Assembly: GCA_963721585.1 (NCBI GenBank)
Contig: CAVRJN010000008.1
Coordinates: 1,488,001 to 1,552,000 of the forward strand
Direction: 5' to 3'
DNA length: 64,000 bases
Source of the DNA: Bog-473 sp963721585
GTDB taxonomy: Bacteria; Actinomycetota; Acidimicrobiia; Acidimicrobiales; RAAP-2
Program-made: the position numbers and the translations under genes
The notes under the pieces: model-generated
Databases searched by the model: none
Told to the model about the DNA's origin: nothing
What the model saw: the letters and a program-made list of their open reading frames with translations, nothing else
Shown here: piece after piece, positions 18,724 to 27,714 of the stretch
How the letters are laid out: every line of letters begins with the position of its first letter
Position numbering within the stretch: position 1 is the first letter of the stretch

Positions 18724-21183
18724 CTAGGCAAGGGTGCCGCCGATGATCCCGTCGGCCTCGAGCATGTCGATCTCCGACTGCGTCAAACCGAGCTCGCGCA
18801 GCAGCGCATGGTTGTGCTCCCCTAGCAGCGGGGCGTGCCGCTGGTGGATCCGTTCCGGGCCCCGGGAAAGCCGCATCGGCAACGTGCTGTAGCGAGATGC
18901 TCCTATCACCGGGTGGTCCACCTCTTCGAAGAATCGACGGGCCAGGAGTTGTGGCAGTTCGGACTGAGAGTGCGGCTGCATCACCTTGCCGACAGGCACG
19001 CCCGCGCCCCAGAGAACCTCCACGATCTCGTCGGCCGGCCGGGCGCGGCACCACTCTCCCAGGACGGCGTCGATGCGGTCGTGCTCCCTCGTGCGCCCCG
19101 CCCTGCTCGCCAGGCCTGGGTCGGCGGTCCACTCCGACTGCCCCACCACGCGGCAGAGCGAGACCCATTGCTCGTCGGTGGCGACCGCGATGGCGACCCA
19201 CCCGTCATCCCGACCATGCTCGTCGGGCCCGGCGACCTTGTAGAGGTTCTGCGGTGCGGCAGTGGGACCGCGGTTGCCCCCGCGGCCGAGGAGCGAGCCG
19301 TAGGCGGAGAACTCGATCGCCTGTTCGGCCGCCACGTTGAGCGCGGCGTCGACCATGGCCGCTTCGACGAGTCCACCCTCGCCCGTCGTCTCGCGATGTT
19401 CGAGTGCGAGCATCAGGCCGTACAGGGCGTGCAGTCCGGCATTGGGGTCGCCGACGCAGTACGGCTCGAAGGGCAGAATGTCGGGGTGGCCCGTCATCCA
19501 GGTCAATCCTGCGGCATCTTCGATGACGAAGGCGAAGGCCGACAGGTCGCGCCAGGGGCCGTTCAATCCGAAGCCCGGCATCCGCACCATGATGAGATCG
19601 GGTCGTTCGTTCCGTAGCGACTCGAAACTCAGACCGAGCTGATCGAGCACGCGCGGCGTGTAGTTCTCGACCACGACGTCACACGTTGGAATGAGCCGGC
19701 GCACCAGTTCGATACCCCGCTCCTGGCCCAGATCGATCGTCATGCTCTTCTTGTTCGTGTTGAGCGCGGAGAAAATCGGTCCACGCTCCCAGTACTGGTC
19801 TTCTGTCTGCGGCACGCCGCCGACCAGACGGGCTCCGTCGGGACGGGTGGACGATTCGAGGTGGATGACATCCGCACCGAGAAGCGCCAGCATGTGACCC
19901 GCCAACGGTCCCGCCCAGAAGCTGGTCATATCGAGGATGCGCAGTCCCTCGAAGGGGAGCGAGCGAGACGCTCCGATCGGGCCAGACGTCTCGCGCTCTT
20001 CCGATTGCGCTGCCTCCGTCAGTGGGAGCCCCCCGAGGCGCGGCGCCGGTTCCGGGGCTCGGAGCTGACCGGCGCTCATTCTGAACGGAGGTCGCGGCAT
20101 CACCGAGCCGTCCCGGGGATTGGTGGTGAAGCTCCCGCGCTCCTGGAAATGTCTGCACGTCACGACATTGGATCCGTCCGCGATCGGCGCGTTCGGGATC
20201 CGGAAGGCCGACGCCTGTTCGAGCACCTCCTCGACGGAGTGACCGGCGATCCACTCGTCGATGATCGGCGTCAGTGCGGTGCGATCGAGGAAGAGCGACC
20301 GGTCGTCCATCCATTCGGGGTGTCCGACCAGGACGCAGAAGTCCAGCCACTGTTGCCCGGTCCCGCAGCCCAGACCGACGAGCCCATCGCTCGCCTGCCC
20401 CACACCCGGCGTCGCCACGAAACGCTTCCGCCGCATCGGCCGACCGAGCTGGTCGTTGAAGGTCACGGGATAGTACGTCAGACACATCGCCAGTGACTCC
20501 AGCATGGAGACGTCGATCAACTCGCCGTCTCGCTCCGAGCGCCGTCGTGCCGCCAGCGTGCCGATGGCGCTGAAAACCCCGGCGAGCCACTCCCCTATCT
20601 GGCCACCGACGAACACGGGCGCACGGTCCGGCTTCCCCCTGGCCAGCCCGACGATCCCCCCCGACCACGCTTGGAGCGTGAACTCGGTCGCGGGCTTGTC
20701 GCTCCAGGGCCCTTCGAGGCCGAAGGGCGTGATCGCCGTCACCAGCAGGTGCGGGTACGTCCGTCTGATCTCGCCGGGAACGAGCGGCGGGTGCTCTGCC
20801 ACGGGCGAACCGGGTGTCCACACGACCGCGTCGGCGCCTCGGAGAACGGCGTGCAGAGACGCGACATCACCGTCGCTTCCCACGTCGACCACGACGCTCT
20901 GTTTCGAGGCGGCGAGAAAGTTGAACAGTGCGCCGTCTCCATCGCGCGGGATGGCCGCGCCGGACGCTGACCATCGGCGCAGCGGGTCCCCGTCCGGTGC
21001 CTCGACCTTGATGACGTCGGCGCCCCCGTCGGCCAGAAGTTTCGTGCAGTACGCACCCGCTACCCAACTCGAGAGGTCGACTACCCGCAGCCCACGCAGG
21101 GGCGCCACTGTCGGCCCGGACTGGGACGCACCCACCGTCAGTCGGATGCTGGACGCCGGCGACCGGACCGGCTCAGTCGCCAC
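18724..21183 (-). CDS. Fused two-domain family III (CaiB/BaiF) CoA-transferase
   Basis: 819 residues with two complete CaiB-like halves, about 25-400 and 415-800, each starting with a (G)LR(V/I)(V/L)D(L/M) strand. The second half has CVGDPNAGLHALYG, where the Asp matches the catalytic aspartate that forms the acyl intermediate. In the first half the equivalent site reads GGQIGEWLAG, with Glu at that place. Family III enzymes move CoA between organic acids. The gene begins at a GTG that overlaps the crotonase 3' end by 46 bp, and an internal later start is possible. It ends the five-gene minus-strand catabolic operon. Confidence 0.88.
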   Translation of the reverse strand: MATEPVRSPASSIRLTVGASQSGPTVAPLRGLRVVDLSSWVAGAYCTKLLADGGADVIKVEAPDGDPLRRWSASGAAIPRDGDGALFNFLAASKQSVVVDVGSDGDVASLHAVLRGADAVVWTPGSPVAEHPPLVPGEIRRTYPHLLVTAITPFGLEGPWSDKPATEFTLQAWSGGIVGLARGKPDRAPVFVGGQIGEWLAGVFSAIGTLAARRRSERDGELIDVSMLESLAMCLTYYPVTFNDQLGRPMRRKRFVATPGVGQASDGLVGLGCGTGQQWLDFCVLVGHPEWMDDRSLFLDRTALTPIIDEWIAGHSVEEVLEQASAFRIPNAPIADGSNVVTCRHFQERGSFTTNPRDGSVMPRPPFRMSAGQLRAPEPAPRLGGLPLTEAAQSEERETSGPIGASRSLPFEGLRILDMTSFWAGPLAGHMLALLGADVIHLESSTRPDGARLVGGVPQTEDQYWERGPIFSALNTNKKSMTIDLGQERGIELVRRLIPTCDVVVENYTPRVLDQLGLSFESLRNERPDLIMVRMPGFGLNGPWRDLSAFAFVIEDAAGLTWMTGHPDILPFEPYCVGDPNAGLHALYGLMLALEHRETTGEGGLVEAAMVDAALNVAAEQAIEFSAYGSLLGRGGNRGPTAAPQNLYKVAGPDEHGRDDGWVAIAVATDEQWVSLCRVVGQSEWTADPGLASRAGRTREHDRIDAVLGEWCRARPADEIVEVLWGAGVPVGKVMQPHSQSELPQLLARRFFEEVDHPVIGASRYSTLPMRLSRGPERIHQRHAPLLGEHNHALLRELGLTQSEIDMLEADGIIGGTLA

Positions 21184-22109
21184 TCGGGAGGGAAGGCGTC
21201 GTCGTTGTCCTTGACTGCGACATTGAGTCCGGCGTCCATGGTCTCCTTGCTCAGGGTCGCCCGACCGCCGTCGTCATCCTCACGGAGCTGTCCGCCCATC
21301 GATTCGAGCCAGGCGCTCAGCAGGCTGCCCATGTACTCGCCCTGGTGCTGCTTCATTACCTCGAAGAACACCTTCTGCATGAACACGGTGTCGGTCGGTC
21401 TGGTGCGGGCGCAGGCGAGCGCGTATTTCGCCACCTCCCCCTCGAGGTCCGCACGCGGCACCACGCTGTTCACGAAGTTGCATTCGTACATCTGCTCGGC
21501 AGTGAAAGGGCGACCGGTGAACACCATCTCCTGGAACTTCCGCATTCCCATCATCATCGCCCACTGCCACATGCGCGGGGCGTAGCCGACGTAACGGAAC
21601 GCCGGATGTCCGAAGAGGGCATCATCGGAGGAGATCACGAGGTCGGCATCGGCCGCCTGGTAGAAGTGCCAGCCGTAGCAGTAGCCCTTGACCTCGAGGA
21701 TGCTGATCTTCTTGAAGTCCTGCAGGGTCCTGCAGCCGGACCTCGTGTTGCCGTACCAATGGAGCAGCGACGCGCCGGCGCGATACGAACGCGCGCTCGG
21801 CATGGTGACGTCGTCGTCCTCGTCGATCCCGAACTCCTCGTGCAGCGCCACGCCCGCGGAACGCTTGGCCATGAGCTCATCGAGATCCGCGCCGGTCCCC
21901 AGGTGGTCGCCGACGCCCCGAACGACCAGAACCTTCACATCGTCGTCGATGCTCGCCTTGAACAGCAGGTCCGCATAACGACGTCTGGCCGCGATCGTCG
22001 GGATGTTGAGCTGATCGGGACGGTTCAGGGTGATGGTGGCGATCCGCGTCACCGGATCCTTTTCGTAGAGGATGATCTCCTCGGCGGATGGCACATCGAC
22101 GTCAGTCAC
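21138..22109 (-). CDS. Enoyl-CoA hydratase/isomerase (crotonase) family protein
   Basis: 323 residues, longer than the usual ~260. The crotonase core is visible: ATITLNRPDQLNIPTIAARR, VKVLVVRGVGDHLGTGADLD (the first oxyanion-hole strand), EVKGYCYGWHFYQAADADLV (second oxyanion-hole region) and FGHPAFRYVGYAP. The insert between residues 85 and 120 and the tail account for the extra length. Hydration, isomerisation or C-C hydrolysis of an acyl-CoA made by the neighbouring CoA-transferase is likely. The GTG start overlaps the preceding M24 gene stop (GTGA). Confidence 0.85.
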   Translation of the reverse strand: MTDVDVPSAEEIILYEKDPVTRIATITLNRPDQLNIPTIAARRRYADLLFKASIDDDVKVLVVRGVGDHLGTGADLDELMAKRSAGVALHEEFGIDEDDDVTMPSARSYRAGASLLHWYGNTRSGCRTLQDFKKISILEVKGYCYGWHFYQAADADLVISSDDALFGHPAFRYVGYAPRMWQWAMMMGMRKFQEMVFTGRPFTAEQMYECNFVNSVVPRADLEGEVAKYALACARTRPTDTVFMQKVFFEVMKQHQGEYMGSLLSAWLESMGGQLREDDDGGRATLSKETMDAGLNVAVKDNDDAFPPEWRLSRSGRRRPASD

Positions 22110-23245
22110 GTGATCGGGCTCCTTGTTTCGCGAATGGGAGTCGTCGACAGCGACTCCGGACCGGATGCCGTGACGACGATCGGTTCCTGCACGTAGACGG
22201 CGCCGGCGCCTTCCTTCCAGACGTAGCCCGTCAGCGCCAGGACCATGCCCGCTTCGAACGTCTGATCACCGGCCGTGCGCGGGAGCGCCGGTGTCACGAG
22301 TGGAAGATCGAATCCGAGCCCTAGCCCTCGGGCGACCGGCATCGGGGGCGGAGGAACCCCCGACTCGTCGTAGGCGCGAAGCAGGCCGTGCAACGGAGCC
22401 CCGACCCGGCACGCGGCCGTGAGCCGATCCCACAACTCGTCGGACCGCCGAACCAGCTCCTGGTCGACGACACCTTCGCCGTCCACCGAATAGGTCCGGC
22501 CCACTTCGCCGACGTACCCGCCGGCAACCACGCCCGCCTCGAAGGCCACCAGGTCACCGGCCTGGACGGAGGCGTCCCGGCTGGAACGACGCCACGGGTG
22601 CTCGCGCGAAATGAGCCAGGCCACGTCCTGTCCGGCCGGGGTCGTCACGCCGGCCGACGCCATCGCTTCCATGAACACAGCGGTGAGCGCCCGTTCCGTC
22701 ACTCCAGGTGCGAGAGCCTTTACGGTCTCGACCAGCGCGAGCTCCGCGACGCGGACCGAAGCCCGGATCGCATCGATCTCCTCCGGGGCCTTGACCCGCC
22801 GGACACGGCGCAGCAGTGGTTCACCGTCGATGAGCTCGGCGGACGGAAAGGCCTTCGGCAACAGGTTGGCCGAGGATCCCGTCATGGAGTCGGTGGCCAC
22901 CGTCCGGGCCGTGGCGGCACCCTCGATCCCTCTCAGGACCTTGACGAAGTTCATCGCATTGAAGGAGATCCCGTAGAGGTTCTCGTGCGGGATGTCTTCG
23001 GGAATTCCCTCGTCCCACGTGCTCAGCAAATGGACCGCGCCGCTCTCACGGACCAACACGCATCCGGGGCCGAAGGCGCGCGAACCGGCGGTCCACAACC
23101 GCGGCGCGCCCGAGACGTAGCGGGCGTTGCCTTCGCGGCCCACGATGAGGACGTCGATATCCGCCGCCTCCATCTCGGCCAAGACGCGCGCTCGGCGGGC
23201 CTGTCGAAGCGCGGCATCATCAGGAAGGACCTCGACGACCGTCAT
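22106..23245 (-). CDS. M24-fold (creatinase/aminopeptidase P) protein lacking metal ligands
   Basis: 379 residues with the creatinase N-domain (about 1-140) and the pita-bread M24 domain (about 150-370). The five metal ligands normally D, D, H, E, E appear to be replaced. The strand reads LVAFEAGVVAGGYVGEVGRT (E, E), the GHG motif reads ARGLGLGF (R), the EPG site reads VLALTGYVW (T), and the last reads YVQEPIVVT (Q). That is my alignment by eye. The protein may therefore be a non-catalytic partner or do metal-free chemistry. An ATG at 23245 with AGGAG is preferred over the GTG one codon earlier. A full M24 protein lies just upstream. Confidence 0.8.
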   Translation of the reverse strand: MTVVEVLPDDAALRQARRARVLAEMEAADIDVLIVGREGNARYVSGAPRLWTAGSRAFGPGCVLVRESGAVHLLSTWDEGIPEDIPHENLYGISFNAMNFVKVLRGIEGAATARTVATDSMTGSSANLLPKAFPSAELIDGEPLLRRVRRVKAPEEIDAIRASVRVAELALVETVKALAPGVTERALTAVFMEAMASAGVTTPAGQDVAWLISREHPWRRSSRDASVQAGDLVAFEAGVVAGGYVGEVGRTYSVDGEGVVDQELVRRSDELWDRLTAACRVGAPLHGLLRAYDESGVPPPPMPVARGLGLGFDLPLVTPALPRTAGDQTFEAGMVLALTGYVWKEGAGAVYVQEPIVVTASGPESLSTTPIRETRSPIT

Positions 23246-23252
23246 CACGCTC

Positions 23253-24482
23253 CTAGAAGGGATCGTAGGAGTAGTCGGTCATGGGCTCCCATCCGTCGTC
23301 GGTGATGAGCAGCACCTCTTCGGCGCGGTATCCGGCGGCTCCGTCCTCCCATACGAGTGGCTCGAGGACCAACACCATTCCCTCTGCCAGGACCAAGGCG
23401 GCATCGAATGCTTCCCCGATGTCGCTCCCGACGTAGGGCATTTCGGCGCTGTCGATTCCCAGGCCATGGCCGAGGTAGAAGTGCGGCATCCATGGCTTCT
23501 CGCCACCGGCGGCGGCGATGGCGGCCGCGGTCAGGTCGGCGGCGGTCGCCCCGGCCTTCGTGACATCGAGGACGGCACTCATGATGGACCGCCACTGCTC
23601 GAACTGGGCGCGCTGGCGGGCGTTGGGCTCCTGGCCGACGACCCAGGTGCGCCCGAAGTCGGAATGGAATCCGCCGTAGCTGATGCCGGTGTCCACCCAC
23701 AGCACGTCACCCTTGTTCAGTTCGCGCTCGGTCGAGAGGAGCGGGCACGCGATGCCACCGGTGGTCGTCCAGGGCCCGTCTTCGATCCGATCAGGCATCA
23801 TTTGCCAGATCGGATCGAGAATGTTGGCGTCAGCTCCCGCCTCGAAGATCGCGCGGAGGAACGTCGCGGTCAACTCTGTCTGCCGGACACCAGGTGCGAT
23901 CCTGGCCTGCACGTCGGCGATGGCGCATTCGGTGATCCGCAACCCTTCGCGCATGATCGACAACTCGTCGGGGGTCTTCGTCACCTTGGCGGTGCTGATC
24001 ACCCGCCCGCCGTCAAGTGGCGCCTCGGCTGCGAACAGGATGGACCGCTCGCGACGGAGGGCGTTGGTCCATTCATCCATCGCAATCACGGCGTGTTCCG
24101 ATACCAGGTCGGCTAGGTGCGCGGCAAAGAGTTGCACTCCCTCGTCAAAATCCAGGTACACCGGTCCGTGGACGTGGTCAGCCGGCAAGGCAGTGCGAAG
24201 GCGGTCGTCTTGTCGCATCGGGGTGAAGAGATGGGGCCATTCGCCGTCCGCGAGGACGACGGCCACCGGCTGCTCGAAGTTGGCGCGACCTGAGTCAGCG
24301 AGCGGCCAGATCGCTCCGGTCGCGTAGGCGACGTTCGTGTTGCCGAGCAGGACGAGGGCATCGAGGCCCTGCTGGCGCATGATGCCCCGTATTCGGTCCA
24401 TGCGTTCACGTTGCATGCGGGCAAAGTCCGGCTTCTCCGGAATGCGTGTGGGTGCCGCCGAGGCCATCAGGCCCGCGGGCAT
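23253..24482 (-). CDS. M24-family metallohydrolase (creatinase/Xaa-Pro type)
   Basis: 409 residues, N-terminal creatinase-like domain followed by an M24 domain in which all five ligands can be seen. VDTGISYGGFHSDFGRTW gives both aspartates, YLGHGLGIDSAEMP the histidine, LVLEPLVWEDG the first glutamate and YRAEEVLLITDDG the second. The family hydrolyses C-N bonds in substrates such as Xaa-Pro peptides, creatine and ectoine. The neighbours, another M24 protein and an amidohydrolase, suggest opening of an amide or cyclic amide. Its ATG shares a base with the amidohydrolase stop (TGATG). Confidence 0.85.
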   Translation of the reverse strand: MPAGLMASAAPTRIPEKPDFARMQRERMDRIRGIMRQQGLDALVLLGNTNVAYATGAIWPLADSGRANFEQPVAVVLADGEWPHLFTPMRQDDRLRTALPADHVHGPVYLDFDEGVQLFAAHLADLVSEHAVIAMDEWTNALRRERSILFAAEAPLDGGRVISTAKVTKTPDELSIMREGLRITECAIADVQARIAPGVRQTELTATFLRAIFEAGADANILDPIWQMMPDRIEDGPWTTTGGIACPLLSTERELNKGDVLWVDTGISYGGFHSDFGRTWVVGQEPNARQRAQFEQWRSIMSAVLDVTKAGATAADLTAAAIAAAGGEKPWMPHFYLGHGLGIDSAEMPYVGSDIGEAFDAALVLAEGMVLVLEPLVWEDGAAGYRAEEVLLITDDGWEPMTDYSYDPF

Positions 24483-25654
24483 CAGCCGTCCAGCCCGAGG
24501 TAGCGCTTGATGTTGCCACCGACGATCGCGGTGGCGTCCTCGGGCCCGACCGCGTCGACGACCGCCGCCAGCGACTCGGTGCTGTACCCATAGGTGCTTT
24601 CGTTGTGGGGGAAATCAGTGGACCACATCACCCGCTCGATACCGATACGGTCGACGAGTTCGAGTCCGAGGGGATCGACCATGAAGGACGCGCACATGTT
24701 GTTCTCCCAGTAGTAGCTGGGGTCGTGCCGGACCTTGAGGTTCGCAAGATGCTGGAATGACGCACCGATGTGCTCCGCGTCCTGAAGGGCCGAGGGAACC
24801 CAGTTGATGCCGCCCTCGAACCACCCCACGCTCAGCCCGGGGTGGCGGTCGAGGATCCCGCCAAAGACGTACTTGCCGAACGCGTCCCGGAACGGGGCCA
24901 CCGACTGCAGCATGCCGATGCCGACGGCATTGAATTCGTTGGGGGTCGACGGCGGGCTCTCGCCGATGTGATGCGAGACCGGTATCTGCGCATCTTCGAT
25001 CGCCTCCCACACGCCGTCCATGGCGATACTGGCGAAGTCGATCGGGCGCTTGTCCAGGTCCTTTCCCGGCGAAAGCGGCATCAGGAAGGTCTTCAATCCG
25101 AGGGCCTTCAGTTCGTTCACGGTCCTGCGGGCGCCGTCCGCGTCCCACCAGTTGATGAGGCCGACACCGAAGATCCGATTGTTCGATCGCTCCTGCACTT
25201 CCGCGATGTGCTCGTTGTAGATGCGAAAGCAGAGCTCGCGGACTTCCCTGTCGGGCCACCCGAACAGGGCGAGGATGGAGTTCGGAAAGGCAAGCTCCTT
25301 CGAGACGCCTTCCGACTCGAGCGCCGCGAGCCGGGCATCGACGTCTCCGGTGTGCGATCCGGATACTGGGTCGTACTGCGTGAGCACCTCAATGAACTCC
25401 GGCACGAGGATGGACTTGCCGTCCATGCCGATCACCCAGCCGCCCCTGACGTTCATGACGCGCGGGGCGCGCTCCTTCATGCTTTCCGGGAAGCGCTCGT
25501 AGAAGATGTCCTCGGCCAGCGAGATGTGATCGTCGGCAGAGAACACCTCGGTACCGGCCGGTAGCCCGGACTCGACGAGCGGCCCCGGGTGGCGGTCTTT
25601 GGGCGCGCCGAGGCCTTCGGGCGGGTAGGTCAGCGTCCTTGCGTTTCCCGTCAT
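24482..25654 (-). CDS. Amidohydrolase 2 family metal-dependent hydrolase
   Basis: 390 residues of a TIM-barrel amidohydrolase related to the ACMSD branch. The metal site can be traced: SADDHIS near the start (DxH form), PVSHHIGE in the middle, and VMWSTDFPHNEST with the late Asp. Members hydrolyse or decarboxylate cyclic and aromatic compounds, and many act in the catabolism of unusual rings. This is the first gene of the minus-strand operon and lies back to back with the FAD dehydrogenase, with 127 bp between their starts, where a shared promoter region is expected. Confidence 0.82.
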   Translation of the reverse strand: MTGNARTLTYPPEGLGAPKDRHPGPLVESGLPAGTEVFSADDHISLAEDIFYERFPESMKERAPRVMNVRGGWVIGMDGKSILVPEFIEVLTQYDPVSGSHTGDVDARLAALESEGVSKELAFPNSILALFGWPDREVRELCFRIYNEHIAEVQERSNNRIFGVGLINWWDADGARRTVNELKALGLKTFLMPLSPGKDLDKRPIDFASIAMDGVWEAIEDAQIPVSHHIGESPPSTPNEFNAVGIGMLQSVAPFRDAFGKYVFGGILDRHPGLSVGWFEGGINWVPSALQDAEHIGASFQHLANLKVRHDPSYYWENNMCASFMVDPLGLELVDRIGIERVMWSTDFPHNESTYGYSTESLAAVVDAVGPEDATAIVGGNIKRYLGLDG

Positions 25655-25781
25655 CTCCCCACCTCACTCCCGATCGGATGCCGGCAGATTACTTCGGCTT
25701 CGTAGCAATCGTCAACGGATCCTGCTAGCTTGCTGCTCCGAGGCTGAAGCAGGACCTCGGGGAGGTCTGAGAGGACGTGAC

Positions 25782-27458
25782 ATGACGACGTGGGACTCCA
25801 CCGTCGACTTCGTGATCGTCGGATCCGGCGGTGGTGGCATGGTCGCCGCACTGGCGGCGGCCGACGGCGGGGCCAGCGCACTCGTCCTCGAGAAGCAGGA
25901 GCGGATCGGCGGTTCGACCGCGATGTCCGGCGGCATCGCCTGGGTCCCGAACAACCCGGTGATGCGGGCAGACGGGATCCCGGACTCCTACGAAGACGCC
26001 ATGGCCCACTTCGAAGCCGTCGTGGGTGACGTCGGACCGTGCTCTTCGTTCGAGCGTCGCCGCGCCTTTCTGACAGCCGGGCCCGAGATGGTCTCGTTCC
26101 TGCAAGACGGCGGCGTCCGGTTCGCGTACTGCCCTGGCTACAGCGACTACTACTCGAGCGCAAAAGGCGGGCACGACAACGGGCGCGGGATCGAGCCCGT
26201 TCCCTTTGACGGCCGAGTGCTCGGAGACTGGCTCCAGAAGTTGCAGCCCGGGCTGGCGAAGAGCGTTGGTCTCGCCGTCATGACCAACGAGGCTCGTTCG
26301 CTCTCCCACTACAACCGAAGCGTGCGCGCCTTCGCCGTCTCCGCGCGCGTCGTCCTCCGCACCTATGTGGCGCGACTTCGACGCCAGGAGCTGCTCACCA
26401 ACGGTGCCTCGCTGATCGGACAGATGTTGCAGATCGCGGTCGCACGCGGGATTCCGATCTGGACAGAAGCTCCCCTCGAGGACCTGATCGTCGAGGACGG
26501 CCGTGTCGCCGGCGTCCGCACCCTGCGCAACGGGCTGCCGGTTCTCGTGCGCGCCCGACAGGGGGTCCTGCTGGCTGCGGGGGGTTTCGCGCACAATCCT
26601 GAGATGCGGGCGCAGTACGGCGGCGATCAGCCCAATCGGGCCAAATGGTCGATCGCCAACCCAGGCGATACCGGCGACGCGATCCGGAGCGCCATGGCTA
26701 TCGGAGCCAAGACCGACCTGATGGACGAAGCCTGGTGGCTCCCTTCGCCCCGTACTGGGCGCTTCGGCCAGTCGACGCTCGATCAGGCACGGCAACGGCC
26801 GCGCACCATGTACGTCGACGAAGCCGGCAGACGCTTCGTGAACGAGTCGAACTCATACATGGAAGTGGGCAAGGAGATGTACGCCCGGGACAAGACGAGC
26901 AAAGCCGTTCCCTGCTGGCTCATCTTCGACGACCGTTACCGCAAGCGCTATGCGCACCAGCGCTCGCAGCCCGGCCGCTTCCCGCGCAAGTTGCTGAAGA
27001 GCGGGATGCTGAAGCAGGCCTGGACCCTCAAGGACCTGGCCAAGATGTGCGGCATCGATCCCGCCGGTCTGTCGGAGACGGTTGAGCGATTCAATGCGCT
27101 CGCCGAGCAGGGCGTCGATCCCGACTACGGGCGGGGAGAGTCGGCCTACAACCGGTCGCTGGGCGATCCGAACCACAAGGTCCACCCCTGTCTCGGGCCG
27201 ATCGACGAAGCCCCGTATTACGCCGTCCAGGTCGTGCCAGGCGATATCGGCACCTGCGGGGGGCTCCTCACCAATGCACACGCGCAGGTCGTTGGCCAGG
27301 ACGATCAGGTCATCGGCGGGCTCTACGCCACCGGCAACGGCACCGCGACCGTCATGGGTCGCCACTACCTCGGGCCCGGGGCGAGCATCGCCAACACCAT
27401 GGTCTTCGGCTATGTGGCCGCACGCCATGCCGCACTCGAGCAACCGCCCGCATCGTGA
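25782..27458 (+). CDS. FAD-binding dehydrogenase (KstD/fumarate reductase-like)
   Basis: 558 residues. DFVIVGSGGGGMVAALAAAD is the N-terminal FAD-binding fold, and GGSTAMSGGIAWVPNNP is the signature of the FAD_binding_2 flavoproteins that include 3-ketosteroid dehydrogenases and urocanate/fumarate reductases. Later landmarks are VLLAAGGFAHNPEMR, TMYVDEAGRRFVNE, GTCGGLLTN and YATGNGTATVMGRHYLGPGA. It would insert or reduce a C=C bond next to a carbonyl. Divergent from the amidohydrolase operon and next to a P450 with ferredoxin, it suggests oxidation of a terpenoid, steroid or alicyclic ring. The start is an ATG; the P450 side is convergent with the ferredoxin. Confidence 0.87.
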   Translation: MTTWDSTVDFVIVGSGGGGMVAALAAADGGASALVLEKQERIGGSTAMSGGIAWVPNNPVMRADGIPDSYEDAMAHFEAVVGDVGPCSSFERRRAFLTAGPEMVSFLQDGGVRFAYCPGYSDYYSSAKGGHDNGRGIEPVPFDGRVLGDWLQKLQPGLAKSVGLAVMTNEARSLSHYNRSVRAFAVSARVVLRTYVARLRRQELLTNGASLIGQMLQIAVARGIPIWTEAPLEDLIVEDGRVAGVRTLRNGLPVLVRARQGVLLAAGGFAHNPEMRAQYGGDQPNRAKWSIANPGDTGDAIRSAMAIGAKTDLMDEAWWLPSPRTGRFGQSTLDQARQRPRTMYVDEAGRRFVNESNSYMEVGKEMYARDKTSKAVPCWLIFDDRYRKRYAHQRSQPGRFPRKLLKSGMLKQAWTLKDLAKMCGIDPAGLSETVERFNALAEQGVDPDYGRGESAYNRSLGDPNHKVHPCLGPIDEAPYYAVQVVPGDIGTCGGLLTNAHAQVVGQDDQVIGGLYATGNGTATVMGRHYLGPGASIANTMVFGYVAARHAALEQPPAS

Positions 27459-27464
27459 CGGGAC

Positions 27465-27674
27465 TCAGGTCAACGTCACGCCATCCCGTCGCACCGTAAT
27501 CGCGTGAGTCGGACACTTGCTCGCCGCGGCGACGATCTTGTCCTCGGGAGAGGCCGTGACATCGACCACGAACACGGTGGAGTCCTCGTCGAGGTCGAAC
27601 ACGCCGGGTGCCTCGTACACACAGTTTCCGGATCCCATGCACAGGTCGCGATCGATCTCGACTTCGATGCCCAC
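27465..27674 (-). CDS. Small P450-type ferredoxin
   Basis: 69 residues from a GTG start (GIEVEIDRDLC). Cluster ligands appear as CMGSGNC and, 30 residues later, CPTHAI. This is the C-x5-C...CP pattern of the single-cluster [3Fe-4S]-type ferredoxins that donate electrons to bacterial P450s. PGVFDLDEDSTVFV between them is typical. It lies head to head with the P450 gene, 40 bp apart, so the pair probably forms a redox unit. A longer start further upstream would run into the P450 start and is not needed. Confidence 0.85.
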   Translation of the reverse strand: MGIEVEIDRDLCMGSGNCVYEAPGVFDLDEDSTVFVVDVTASPEDKIVAAASKCPTHAITVRRDGVTLT

Positions 27675-27714
27675 GGTCCGATCGTACGCTTTCCGAGAAA
27701 GATCAGGTAGACGC

